Shown here in pieces: positions 47,565-59,881 of a DNA stretch of 64,000 nt. The position numbers and the translations under genes were made by a program. The notes under the pieces are model-generated. The model did not search any database. It was given only the letters and a program-made list of their open reading frames with translations, and was not told the DNA's origin. Origin of the DNA: Anastatus disparis (taxonomy: Eukaryota; Arthropoda; Insecta; Hymenoptera; Eupelmidae); assembly GCA_017163975.1 (NCBI GenBank), contig JAFFSR010000251.1, positions 992,001 to 1,056,000 on the forward strand, written 5' to 3'. How positions within the stretch are numbered: position 1 is the first letter of the stretch; each line of letters opens with the position of its first letter.

Positions 47565-50500
47565 CTGGAATAAATCGTTAGATTTAATGAGTCTTCGGTT
47601 AAAGCAGAAGACTTTAAATTGGAATTTCATGAAATTCTAATTAAAAAACAATAAATATCTTTTATTTGTTAAAAATAAAGTTGATAAAAAAATTAATATC
47701 AACACTAAGGTGTGAATGTTTATTGTATGAATGATGGCTGTGTGTTTAGTGAGTGTGTTTGATTTTATCATACTGCGTGCTTATGCTGTTGCGTACGCTT
47801 TGTTTTATTCAATTTTATTATATTTTTTGCTAAATTTTATTATTCTCACCGATGGATATTGGTTGATTGTTTTTTGTATTGTGTAGTTTCATTGCGTGTA
47901 TTTTATTACTTTATTGATCTGTGATATAACTTTTGAAACAGTGACTTACTTATTCAGTATTATTAGTTATAGTTGATTGACTGTGATATGAATTTGATGT
48001 GTAATATTTAAGCGAATTTTTGTGCAATGTGTTATACATTGTATTACACGCCTTTTTGTAACCCATCACAAAATAAAAAATATCTATCTATCAAAACTTG
48101 GATTACGAGCCAATTTCTTTTGCCTACATTTCGGGCATTTAAATTATACCCTTTTTTCAAGCATGTTTGCCAAAATTTCTACTCGAAAATTAAAATTTAA
48201 ACAGATAACGTTGTCCATCACGGTATAATTAAATATTACAAACAGCCGAAACGTTGCTTCAATAAAAGCTAAAAAAGAAACTCATAATCAAAATTTTGTG
48301 TTGGTATTAATTTTTCATCAACAAAGTTCAAAGTGAAAATTAATCTTCTAATATATTTAATATAAAATTAATTTTTAGGAAAATAATAATTTTTAAAAAT
48401 TACTTTACTGATTGATACAAACAATATTAAAATATGTAAAATAAATTTCCATTAAAAATAAATAACTTTATTAATAAACTTGATTATTTGATTAATTAAA
48501 ATTTCTTACGACTAAGGCAAAATTATTTATTCATGCTTACCTTGCGTCTCTTGGTCTTGCGTGGTAAACAGCAGGAATTACCGCAGCTGCCCCAACATTT
48601 AGCGAGCTTCACGGGTTTACGGCTTCGGCATCCATTCGCTGTATAATATTCGCGAATATGTTCCTTCCGACAGTTTGGTGCTAATGTCGAAGAAAAAAAA
48701 AATAAACAAATGATATTTTTAATTTTATTTATTAGAAAAAATAAATAGCTATATGAATTATGAAATTAATCATTAAACAGCTTGGATTTTAAATTAAAGT
48801 CTTTTTTTTCGAATGCCTTTTGAATGAGCTCTTTTTCATGTATAAAATGCCAATATTGGAAAATCAAGATTGAACAAATAAATGGCCGACTTTTGACCAT
48901 TTAGTTGTTATTCATTGACAGCAGAGAACGCATTCAACTAGGTGTGACTTTTAATTCTTAATTCGTGAATACTAACATTTTATGCTTGCGAAAGAGCTTG
49001 GAATGAAAAAAAATAAAGATTCTTAATTCAAAATTCAAGGGGTTTAGTGGTTAATTTCTTATTAAATTCATGCGATGAGAATAAACTCTTCCTTATATTT
49101 GAAACGCGAATTATAATTATGAATAATCAATATAATGAAAATTAATGTTTAAACTACCTTTCTCACAATAACGTCCATGCCAACCGATTTGACATTTGCA
49201 AGTGTAGCCAGTCCCGAAAGGTGCTGGCTCACATGTTGAACCTTTCGAGCATTCGTGTCTCATGCACGGATCGATATTACTAGAGCTGGATAATACTGCA
49301 AAATCTAAAATATTTCATTTTATACTATTAATATTTAAATCCATTTCGAACATTATTAATGCAATTAAATAATAATGTACATTATAGGATACGATAGAAA
49401 TTCATGCAAACGATGTGGATGTGTATTTTCAATTGAATATTCATATTGATAAAATTTTATGTTTATTAGGTTTGATAATAAATTTTAGCTTTAATTATAA
49501 ATCAGCTCGTACTGTATTCCTCCGAATTATTCTTTGATTTATTCTCGTATCAAACGAATAAATATTTTTCAGCATTTTAATCGTAATATATAATTATGAT
49601 TGAAAATCAATTCCGAATGATAAAATCATGATTAAACAATATTGAATATTGAATACATTAAAAAGCTATTCGATAACATTAAATGAATTTAAAAAGCCGC
49701 ATGTATAATGCAATAAACATGAAAACAAACCGGAATGTTCATGGACGACATGCTGCTGTGGCACCACCTGATCAGCATTGTCAACTTGCATGTTGTCAGT
49801 GATATCACTATTATCGTTACTGGCATTACTGCCAGTACTGCTGCTGCTGCTACTGCTACCGGCGTTATTACCGTTGCTGCTGCCGCTGCTGCTGCTACTG
49901 CTGCCGTTGTTCTTGTTAGCCTCGTCAGCTTCCTCTTCTTCGTCGCCAGAGCCGCAGCCCGGTGACACGCCATTCATCTTGGCCGCGTTACTAAAATCTA
50001 CCAGCTTGTGGTTTATCCACATTTCAGAAATGCAACCTAAAACCAGAAATAATGTCTTCTTTTCCTAGATGCCATTTTTAAGAATTTTCACAGTCGCCTG
50101 GTTCTAATTTATTATTTATGGGAATGGTGGCGTTAATTCCTATGATTTAATATAAATGTTAAATTTCCGGTTAGTTGAATCATCATAATTTTCCTCGATT
50201 AATATGTTTATCGTAAACGAGTTGCTTGATAATGTCGGTATTAAATTTTAATTTTCAGAGCTTCCTTTTCACGAGCGACAGGTTTATTAACATTTAATTA
50301 ACGGCTAAATTTTCTCCTAATTTTCCATATACTCTTAATTCCAAGGAAAATATTTTGCTCCATAAATCAGCCCTAAGATGAAATGTAAATTTTCGAAATA
50401 TGTCATTAAACATCCAGCCAAACCTTTAAATAAATGTATTTACCGCGCGGCAAGTCATAGGCATTGAAAGAAAATTTTCATTTGAATAAACGTAAGTCAG

Positions 50501-53500
50501 CGTTTCCCAAGTACATTAATTTCTCTTTAACCCTCATTTACCAGCGTTTTATCATATCAATATTAAATCTCGTCTTTCAGCAAAGCTCTCTTCTCTTCGG
50601 TACGTCATAAATGGCATGTTAATGTTATAGTGTCGTTCGTATGGTTTATAGTATCCAAATAATTAAATCTCGGCTGTATGTGTATTATTTTATGCTTCTT
50701 AATAAAAGAAAAAAAAAATAAGGAAGGAGAATAATAAGAGAGAGATGAAGGTTTGGGTTATGGATGCGGACAGAGAAATCGGGCATCAATAATAAATTGA
50801 ATCGCGTGGCTGACGGTGGTATAACGCCGTATACGAGTGTACGTTCCTTTATATAGATCCTAGGCTTGTACGTTATAACGAGCCTCGAAAGCTGAAAGTC
50901 AATATCATCCTGCGGGGGTACGAGAGGGGAAGTAGTATACTATTATACCAGTAGTATTCGCTTGAAGCTAAAGCTAAAGAGAGAGAGAGAGAGGATTGGA
51001 TGGTAAAGTTAGTGTATGTATGTGTGTATATATACTCACCCCGAAAGCTCGTAATGTTCCGCAAATGGAATTCGGTAAAGGCGACACTGGCAGTCTCCGT
51101 GGCAACGCCCCCAATGTACATAGGTCTAGTAAGTTTAAGATATTCTTTAGGTCCTTCATTGATAATACTTCTGGCAATGCCGCGATCAATTCTCATTGTG
51201 AAATTTTTCTTAATCGCTATTAATTCAGCCATATGCGGTTTACCGTCCGATACAAGCTCGTAACTATACATCGTCGATGTTGGATAATTGCCAACGTCAT
51301 ACGAGACGCGTACACGTTTATTAAATAATTCGACAGCTATGTGCTCGCCGCTTTGCCCATCATAAAGCAGTACTCCATTTTCTTGATTTGTTGTAAAAAT
51401 AATCGTCACGTTTGCTTCGGGCCGTGTGCGAAGTGGCTCTAACTCGACCAGCGAGTTGTTATCGATAAAGCTCAGACTTGTCATGTACTCACACCTTTTG
51501 CCTGTGTACAAACAACCAAAAATAAAAACCCCTCTATTTTGTTTCTTTTTTTTTTCTCAACCCTTTCTTATAATCATATGCTTTGGACTTTAAAAGGCTT
51601 TCCTCTTATAGATCCCTTAAACATGATTACGAATTTAACGTTCATTTTTATGGACTAACATTTCGAGCTAACAAAAGCGAATGACTTTCTCTACATAGTA
51701 AAATTCTTTTAGCTCTGAATATACAAGCAGAATACAAAAGAAAGCACGATTCTTTGAAAAAAATAAAAGAGAAAAAAAAGAAACTTAACAAGTAGACTTC
51801 TTTTACTTGAAGCAAAAAGAAAAAGCAACTCCAACACGTTTAAATTTTCATTATTTAAGAAAAGTAAGCAAATTTTCAAGCGGAAAATAACTTTAAAATA
51901 TAAAATTTTATATTTTATATTATTTTTAACTTCAGGTCTTTACGCTCTGTGTATGTGCCTTGGCTGCTGCTGCAAATAAAAATTGTATTTTTTTAAAATA
52001 ACTGACTTTCATTTCTGCGGTAACACTCTTTTGCAAATAAATGAATTCGTTTACTATATTCATTACTTTCTTTTCATGCTGCTTCTTTTTTAATCCAGCA
52101 TCTTTGTGTGTGTTAAAAGATTTTATTTTTTACGTATAAAATTAAAATTGGATTAAATGATTACATTAATGTTACATAAAATTTTTAAAAATTACCTTCT
52201 CAACATTATTAATCTTTAATGCAATTCTCAAGTTTCATTGTAATTTAAAGGTTTTTAAATTAAGAATTTTTTATAAGATATAGGAAACATTGATCATCTA
52301 AAGTATCTAAAAGCAAGGACAGTTGGTCATATTTTTAACTGTTCTTACAATTCAACACTTCTATCTTTATTTTTTTTTGTTCTTCTTCTTGTTCGGTAAC
52401 AACTTTTCTCAAGAGAGGTACGACGACGCCGAGGAGGAGGAGAGCGAGAGGTCAATCGTTAAAGTCAATTTTCCGGCAAGTCGTACGTCTTTTGCGCGTG
52501 GGTGCTGACATATACACAGAGTAAAGAGAAGAGAGAGAGAGAAAGTTACATGTACACGTATATAGGTATACATTGCTTCTTCTATTTCTTTTTTTCTCTT
52601 TCTTTCTTTCTTTTTTTTTATCGCTACTCTAGAAAGTTTCGCTATATACGCGTGGCTTTAAGCTCGCGCCCAGGGAAATAAATAGCGAAATGAATGGAGC
52701 CGGAGTCTCTTTTTAAAGGAGTCAAGTACTTGTAAGATGAAGTTTAAAAATTTGTAGCAAGAGAGATGGCTCGATCAGGAAATATACTTGTGGATCGTAT
52801 TTTTTTTTTTCTTCTTTTTTTCAACAGAGTTGTCGTCGCTATGGGAGTTGTAAAAGAACTATTGAGTGGGTCTGATATGACCAACTTTTTTTTTCAAACT
52901 TGAGATTGAAATTTAAGAAAGTTGGGTTCTCAACTACCTTAAGTTTCATGAAATTTTTTTACTTCTTATTAGGTATTAACTAAGAAATGATAATTTACTT
53001 TTTTTTTTTTCATAATTTGACAGAATAATTAGTATTCATGTTTGGGGGTAAAGTCATAGATAATTACAAGAGAGATATTCGTTGGATTCACGTTTTGCAT
53101 GATAATACGAGGAAGCTGTTTCTGTGACACTTGATATAATTGAAGAGCCCACTTCTTGGGTCAGGCTTAACCCACAAAAAGAAATAAGAGAAAAAGCTTA
53201 ATCATATATACATCAAACTTATGTATTTAATTTGTATGTTCGAAGGATTTTTTATTTAAATTTTAATAAATGAATATAGAACATTGAAATACGTAAAGAA
53301 TTAACCTTGCAATAAACTTAATTATGTTTTAGTTTAAAAATCAGAATAGAAATTATATAAGAGAGCATACTTTTATTCTTTTTTCAATGCTTACGTGCAC
53401 ACAGCTGCAAATACAGAAAAAATATCCATGTATACGTGTGTTTGAAATTAAATATTGTAGTCACGAAGAATGGAAAAATGTGTTTCAATCAACTATAATC

Positions 53501-55686
53501 TCATTTTAGGGTATCAATTAAAGTCATTTAATTCCGAGCTTAAAACCTTTTTCATTACTATCGATTTAAATTAAAACAATTAAAGGGATCTATAACAGTA
53601 ATGATTTTAAAAAACGTAAAATTAAAAAGTAGAAAGATTCATTTAAATGAATGAAATGAAAAACTCTTTAAATATTTGAAGAATTGAAGAATATTTCTAT
53701 CGGTTTTTAACTCAAAATATAATAATAATAATAATAATGATAATAATAATAATACTATTAATTAATAATAATAAGAATCATAGTGCACGAAAAGAAATTT
53801 TATGGGTAAAATTACTATATTTTATTGTATCTGTAGGACATACTTGATTTCGTTTAAAAATCACTACATACCGTAAAGGACATAATTTCTGATCATCCAG
53901 GAGGTATTTTTGATCACATATTTACACGTGAAGAAGTGAAAGTTTATTTTTTCTTTACATAAACGAAGCACTTCTTATACTCTTAATCTATTTTTTCTCA
54001 TGAATTAAAAAAAGTTTTTCTTACTAAAATCTTATAGATTATGATTTTTAATAAGTAATGATCAGAAATTACGCCCTGATCAGGAACTAAGTTCTTTACG
54101 GTATACGATAAAAACTGATATATATTATAGTAAACTTTCCATAAACACATGATAAATTTTTTTTCGTATATATTAATTTTTACTATATATTTATAGCAAT
54201 TTTCTCCACATTATATAAAAAAAGTATATAAAGTGTAAAGATGGGAAATTAGAATACCCTTTTTTACAACTACCCGGTAGAATCTTAAATCTAAAATATA
54301 AAATCACCCTTATAAAATCTGAAATTTTTTTAATAATCCTGTGGAATCCGTAATAAAATGCAAATAATTAATGGAGGACACTCTGGCTGGTCCCCCATCG
54401 CCAAAACAAATTACAGCTAATTTTGGTGATGGGGCAGTCAAAGAATCGTTCATTAATTATTTGAATTTTGTTTCAGATTCTATGAGATTAATGAATTTTT
54501 ATTTTACAGGGGTAACTATAAATAAGGATATTCTGACTGCCCGTTATTATTATTATTATCATTTTGACTATAAACACCGATTGAAATATTCTTTAATTCA
54601 TTTATTCTACAAACAACATAAGTATTTCTTTATTATTTTTAAAGAATTGAACAAAAAAGAAATAAACATAAGCTGGCTTACCAGTGTAACCAGGATGGCA
54701 TTGGCATAAGTAATCCGCTCCAGATCCCGGCGATGGTAGGAAACAAGCACCATGTTGGCAGTCATGATGAGCACACGGACTAGTTTGAGGGTATAGTAAG
54801 GCAGTTGATGGTGCAACTTCGCAGTACCTCCCTGTATAATCTGGTGCACACTTACACTCGTAATTATTTATGCCATCGATGCAGGTAGCACCATTCTGCA
54901 ACAATCAAATACAAAATTTTTTTTTTTATTTTAATGAAAATTCATCAATCGCCATTAATTTTCAGTATTTGTCAAATTGATTTATTATTCTTAATTTAAT
55001 TTACTTTTTTCACAATCGAAATTTTATATTTTATGTATAAAATATTTAATGAATTAAATAGTGTTTAAATATGTGACAAATTGATTTAAGAGTTTATTAT
55101 ATAAAATCTAATTAATTATTTGTCTGAATTAATTGCTTCAGATAATTGTCAATAATCTCCTTAATTTTATTTAAAATCGATGCATTTTAAAATAATTAAA
55201 TTACAAATAACTCAAGTTGAATTTTTCAATTAATTATTATTTATCGAATAAAGATATTTTTCAATTATACTGCATCGCGCGCAATAATGTTCGAGCTAAC
55301 ACAATGAGTAATGTCATTCGATTCCTATCTTATCGCTTCCACGATTTCATTTAATTATTTGAACAAAAGATGTTTTTGGAAAAAAAAGAACCATAAGAGC
55401 GAAAAAAAAGGCACAAGAGAATGTCGCGTAAACGTAACGAACAATATGTGAAATACGTTTTAGTGTAAACAGAGCTATAGTAAAGTAGCAATAAGTTAGG
55501 GTTGCACATTGGCCTTAATATAAAGATATACGGATTGCATTGTTTTAAAGCAAAATCAGATTATTCGATGAAGGTGTGCAGGCTACACTATATAGTGAAA
55601 TAGCTCTATATAGAAATTGTTGATAAGGCGTCTAATTGGATACGATTCGTATTAACTCGTTGAAATCTCAGCGTGAATCGTGAAAT

Positions 55687-55726
<40 letters not shown>

Positions 55727-58700
55727 AAAGCTAATCTGATTTCATTTACTAAATCGTATGTAGTATACGTCTGTCAAAGGCACAAGCCCATAATCTGTTT
55801 TCTCATCAAATTCTATTATACAAACGAAAGAGAAAGAATCCACTTTTTTGATCCACTTATCGAAAGGGCGCGTCCGTGAAAAAAAAAGAAAGAAAACATA
55901 AATTATATATTGAAGAAAGAAAAAAAAAAGGTGACACGTCAAAACGATGAGCCATTCGCAATCTACGTATTACGTATATGTAGCATTAAAATTTAATCTG
56001 GTTTTTATATATATATATATATATTTTCTATGAGAGCACGTTGACCTCAATATTGCCTTGTGCTATCGCACGTTAAGTTACTCTGCCTCTAATAGATTTA
56101 ATGGAGGATCACAATGCTCTTTGTTAACGTCATTATTTGCCGACTTATAAAAGCGAGCACTCCTTTTCTCTCTTATTTCTTTTATATTCTTCTTTCTTTC
56201 TTCTCTTACTTTTTTTTTTCTCTTCTTTTTATTTTAAACGTTTTTACGTGTTAAAGTTTACTGTGCAATGGTCAGAGCTTAAAAGTAGCTTTCGTCACGT
56301 AAGAAAGAAACGATTCGACGACTTTTATGACTTGAAAAGAGAGAAGAAGAAGAAAAAAAAATGGCACTGATTGAGTGCTGCGATTTTACACGCGCGAGTA
56401 CGCGGGGCCTAGAGAAAATAATCTCTTTTCCCTTTGTCTCGAGGATTTATGCAAGAATTTTTATTGCACGCTTTTTATTTCTCTGCATTATTTACGGAAT
56501 CGTTTTATAACACTTTGAATCACCGATATTTTCTCCGTCTTTAAAAAAGTATATGAACGTTTGAAGTAAAGCTTCGGTAATCTTTATTTTAAATAAATTT
56601 TTCGATAAATTTGTAATCAATATGTTTCAATATTTAAATTTGAAAATTCTGGTCCGTCATTGAATATTCAATGCTCGGCAGTCCATAAAATATCGAATCT
56701 TAAACATTTAAATTTGCAAATGTCATTTTCATTGGGGAATTATTGATTTTCAGCAAACATTTACTAAGGAAAGGGAGTTTAATGAAGCATAAGTATTAAA
56801 CTCGCTTATCGGTTATAGAGAAGTAATTGATCGATTAAATTAAATGAAATGCCATTATTTCTCATTGAATATATATTTTTTTAATTATATTATTTTGCCA
56901 ATATTGATATTATACGTAAATACGCGAATGAATTTAAAAAGCGAAATCAAATCATCCGTAATGGAAAATAAATATTTGAGGAAAAGACCGTTAAAAATTA
57001 AAATGTTTCAATGTCTTTCCAAATAAAATATAATTCGATTTCAGTGAGATATTCAATATGGATTTTTGAATATTTCATTGCTTAAGTCTTAACAGCGAAT
57101 AAACTTTATTCATTATTTAATGATTCCTGGATTTTTTTTATTTTCAAAACTAATATTCAAATTATTCATGGAAATATATTAATTCATCTTAGATAATAAA
57201 AAGTTTAATTAACGCGCAATAATAGCTGATAATATTTAAATGAATTAACTCCAACTACCTTGGATTAATTGAGCTAATTTTTTCTTCATTAATTATCTTA
57301 CATCGATGGATTAACAAAGAAAAAATGAGTTCAATTAATCCAAGGTAGTTGGTGTTAATTTATTTAACCCTTTACTGCAAAAAATTACGAAAACTACATA
57401 CTGGGTATTTGATACTTAAAGTGGGTGTTTAAACATATTTTGTGCATTGGTATTGAACATTTGGATTTTATATTTTCTTTAATACATAATTAGTTTTATG
57501 AGTATGTTAAAAAAATCGTAAAAAAAAACGGAATAATGAGTTTTTGAAATGATGAACATTGGCTCTGGGTGTTTTACACTCACTGCGCAGTTAAAGGTTT
57601 AAAAAGTATGAATTGATCTTTTATGAAAAATGCATAATAACAATAAAATAATATTACAAAATAGTTACTGTAACAGCATCATTATTTTTGAATACATTGG
57701 TAATATGAATAATAAAATATAAGAAAACGATGCGAACAAACCTGGCACAGATTATTATCGCAGTCGTCCAGGTTGTCAGTGCAATTGGCACCGGCGAAGC
57801 CGCTTGGGCATTCGCAGCTATAGTGGCTTTGGTGGTCGATGCATTTTCCTCCGTTCTTGCAAGGATTGTGTTCCTTTGTGCAAAAGGGTATTTTTGTTTG
57901 ACAGTGCTCGCCGGTGAATCCCGGTAAACAGTCGCAACGGTAGGCCTCGACCAGATCGACACAAGTTGCGTTGTTGGAACATTTGTTATTGATGCAATCG
58001 TCGACGTTATTCTCACATCTGAGTCCCTCGTATCCGGGTGCACAGTTGCAACTGTTTTGTTTTTCAAGCAACGACAACACAAACAAACAAAAAAAAACAA
58101 AGTTTCATTTATTGTTCTATAAATTTTATTTATCTTTTTTTTGTTTTTATTTCACGCGATCTCATTAAATCAAATAACGCGATTCGTTATGCATCTACTT
58201 GTTAACACTTGACTTCAATGTTTTTTCTTTTATTTTTCAAAAACGAATCACTTTTTTAGCATTGATATAATATAAGTAGGTTAGTTAGTCATTTGCTCTT
58301 AACTAAATCAGTACAAGTTCCATAAGTTGCGATTTACTAAAAGCTATTGTAATTCATCGTGGCAAAAAAATTTTATGAAAACTTTATTCATTTCTGTCTA
58401 ATTAAATGGAATAAAATAGAAAAAAATGTTTACTTTTTTTTTCAAATAAATTTCTTCAATCGAAATTCAATTAAAATAATTATTATATTTTCGAAATTCA
58501 AAAGAAATATGAGGCTAAAGTATAAAAAAAATTCAGTCAGCATAATGGCTTAAACATTAATTTTCACGCAAAAGCAATTTAAAATATAAAATTTAGCTCG
58601 TCTGTATATGTATATGCGTACATGTATATTTAACAAAATAAAGTTAATTAGAAACAAACTCATACTGCGTGTTATTGTGCGAATAAGCGTAGAGTAACAG

Positions 58701-59881
58701 CAGCCTTTTCCCCCCCTTATTTTTTTTTTTTTTTTTTTGAGCGTATAGCATAGGAGAGAGAAAACTCCAATTAACCCCTCTTGAACGTTAGCTTGATTAA
58801 GAGAAAGAGTTAAATCAAATAAAACTATCTAGATTTATTGCGTTAAAAAAAAAAAGCACTGCCAAGCCCTGCTTTCAACAAAAAAAAAACTGGAAAAAAG
58901 AAAAATAACATTTTCCAATTTGCCCATATAATTTAGCGCCATTAAACAAGGAAAATATTAAAAAAAAGAAAAGCAAAACTTTTACTACTCTCTTCGTTAA
59001 AAAATGAACTCAAGTTAACGAAAGGAGGGAAAAAATTTTTATAAAGTATATATATGTACAAAAAAAAAAAAAAGAAATTTTTCAGTCTCGGAGTGTTATT
59101 AATCGGATGAGCTCTTGACGGGGGTATATAAGTTCTTAATAACGTCATGGATGGTACAAAGAAATAAAAATAAAAAGTAGTTAAATCCGCCTCGGTAATT
59201 CAACGTTTTCGCTATGTATACTTGGAGAAACTGTTAGGCTTTCTCTCTCTTTCTCTTCTTACGGAAGCTCGAGACGCAAAGATAAACCGAGCACGTTTAA
59301 ACTCTCCTTGAATATATACGTATATCTACTGTATACATATATTTAAACTAAAGCATATGTTTCCTTCCTTACTTTCAAGGTACAAACTATGTTTACACTG
59401 TTTATTTATTTACTCCTCATTATCTTTATTAACAATAATTTCTCAAAATAAACTCTTTGAAGGAGAAGCATAAGTATATGTATGTACGATAAGAGAAAAG
59501 GCAAGCTGCTTCTAATTTATTTCTGTGGTTCTATATAAATCTTAAAAGTAGAGCGAACAAAATGGAATGTACAAAAGAAATGAAAAAATAAATTTAAAAA
59601 AAATCAAAGAAATGAAAAATAATGAATGATTTAGATCGTTTTTTTTTTTTAAATTTTTCACCTGAATCTTCCTTCCTCCAGTACTTTGCAAGTTCCGGCG
59701 TTCCTGCAAGGATTTCCATAGCACGCGTCAATTTTATATTGACACCGGTCCCCGTGATATCCTGGCGCGCATTTGCAACGAAATTGTTTGTCCGGTAACG
59801 CCTCGCATAGTCCTCCGTTTTGGCAGGGCGTTGTATAACACACGTTGCATTTCGCCAATACCTCGGCTGGCTGTTGTTTGG
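47478..59881 (-). CDS. slit, 3' portion (EGF repeats, laminin G, cystine knot); 5' end outside the window
   Basis: Secreted ligand of Roundabout receptors, acting as a midline axon repellent and in cell migration. Eight exons seen: 59881-59662, 58051-57742, 54895-54682, 51501-51040, 50036-49731, 49295-49158 (or from 49304), 48680-48541 and 47564-47478; about 625 residues. Order: six EGF-like repeats, a laminin G-like domain, a Ser/Asn/acid-rich linker, a seventh EGF-like repeat and a C-terminal cystine knot ending CTCTRKCY. This is the canonical slit C-terminal half, and stretches such as [16 protein letters not shown] and RSIINEG are close to the fly protein as I know it. All junctions keep phase. 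The four LRR domains, signal peptide and the N/C cleavage region are upstream, beyond 64000. The first exon seen is entered with one base left over from the missing exon. Confidence 0.97.
48541..48680 (-). CDS. slit exon: cystine knot, first part
   Basis: Encodes [20 protein letters not shown], then [20 protein letters not shown] and KTKRRK. Cys spacing with the [10 protein letters not shown] core is that of the CTCK domain. Donor AAG|GTAAGC, phase 0. Confidence 0.97.
49158..49304 (-). CDS. slit exon: seventh EGF repeat, tandem acceptors
   Basis: Encodes [20 protein letters not shown] and [18 protein letters not shown]. Two AG acceptors nine bases apart (exon start 49304 or 49295) both keep frame and differ by three residues (DFA) before VLSSSS. 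Donor G|GTAGTT. Confidence 0.94.
49731..50036 (-). CDS. slit exon: end of laminin G and Ser/Asn-rich linker
   Basis: Begins [20 protein letters not shown] and MNGVSPGCG, the last laminin G strand and its closing Cys, then an acidic block (DEEEEADEA) and a low-complexity Ser/Gly/Asn stretch of about 45 residues, written by AGC/AGT repeats, and ends QQHVVHEHS. The equivalent fly linker is also acidic but, as I recall it, not Ser-rich. Donor G|GTTTGT. Confidence 0.95.
51040..51501 (-). CDS. slit exon: laminin G-like domain
   Basis: Encodes [60 protein letters not shown] and a conserved [14 protein letters not shown] segment to HLRNITSFR. It covers almost the whole laminin G domain, with NVT, NFT and NIT sequons as possible N-glycosylation sites. 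Acceptor TGTACACAG, donor G|GTGAGT. Confidence 0.97.
53720..53757. repeat. (AAT)n microsatellite
   Basis: About a dozen AAT/ATA units with one G interruption, just left of the MITE. Confidence 0.85.
53871..54101. mobile_element. MITE, 231 bp, with TA target-site duplication
   Basis: Ends CCGTAAAGGACATAATTTC and, on the other strand, CCGTAAAGAACTTAGTTCC; the terminal inverted repeats match over about 25 bases with four mismatches and go on to CTGATCA. The element is flanked by TA on each side (53869-53870 and 54102-54103), as in Tc1/mariner-type insertions. No coding capacity. It lies in a slit intron. Confidence 0.85.
54388..54546. repeat. Nested inverted repeats in a slit intron
   Basis: One palindrome pairs CCCCCATCGCCAAAACAAA with ATTTTGGTGATGGGG. 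An overlapping one pairs GGGCAGTCAAAGAAT with ATATTCTGACTGCCC, enclosing TTCATTAAT and ATTAATGAA. Together they look like a fold-back element inserted in, or rearranged with, another. Confidence 0.75.
54682..54895 (-). CDS. slit exon: EGF repeats 5 (part) and 6
   Basis: Encodes [26 protein letters not shown], a linker [12 protein letters not shown] and [20 protein letters not shown] with [10 protein letters not shown]. Acceptor TGTTGCAG, donor G|GTAAGC. Confidence 0.96.
55689..55723. repeat. (TA)n microsatellite
   Basis: About 17 uninterrupted TA units in a slit intron. Confidence 0.95.
57236..57367. repeat. Inverted repeat, ~50-bp arms, 30-bp spacer
   Basis: Arms 57236-57286 and 57317-57367 match with about six mismatches; the core CCAACTACCTTGGATTAATT is identical in both. 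The outer ends have TTTAA on each side. A fold-back element or stable intronic hairpin in slit. Confidence 0.9.
57742..58051 (-). CDS. slit exon: EGF repeats 2 (end) to 5 (start)
   Basis: Encodes [60 protein letters not shown] and [12 protein letters not shown]; the VDDC and LDDC starts mark calcium-binding type EGF repeats. Acceptor AAAACAG is poor in pyrimidines but phase and homology fix it. Donor CAG|GTTTGT. Confidence 0.96.
58052..59661 (-). other. slit intron, 1.6 kb, nothing notable
   Basis: AT-rich with long T and A homopolymers; no gene or strong repeat recognised. Confidence 0.6.
59662..59881 (-). CDS. slit exon: EGF repeats 1 and 2 (start)
   Basis: Encodes [40 protein letters not shown] and [20 protein letters not shown]; the words AKCNxC and [11 protein letters not shown] are hallmark slit EGF sequence. 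Acceptor TCCGCGCAG leaves CC to complete a codon begun in the exon outside the window. Donor AG|GTGAAA. Confidence 0.96.

Larger units (their letters stand above)
51502..54681 (-). other. slit intron, 3.2 kb, with mobile and fold-back elements
   Basis: Contains the MITE and the nested inverted repeats at its left end in the slit sense; otherwise pyrimidine tracts and AT-rich sequence. Open frames here (for example 52323-52508, plus) have no recognisable content. Confidence 0.6.
54896..57741 (-). other. slit intron, 2.8 kb
   Basis: Holds the long TA microsatellite and the inverted repeat at 57236-57367. A less AT-rich patch at 56030-56420 has no coding signal I can support. Confidence 0.6.

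Noticed and set aside
49689..50068. Ala-rich and Leu-rich frames overlapping the slit linker exon
   Set aside because: Frame shadows of the AGC/AGT-repeat coding sequence of slit.
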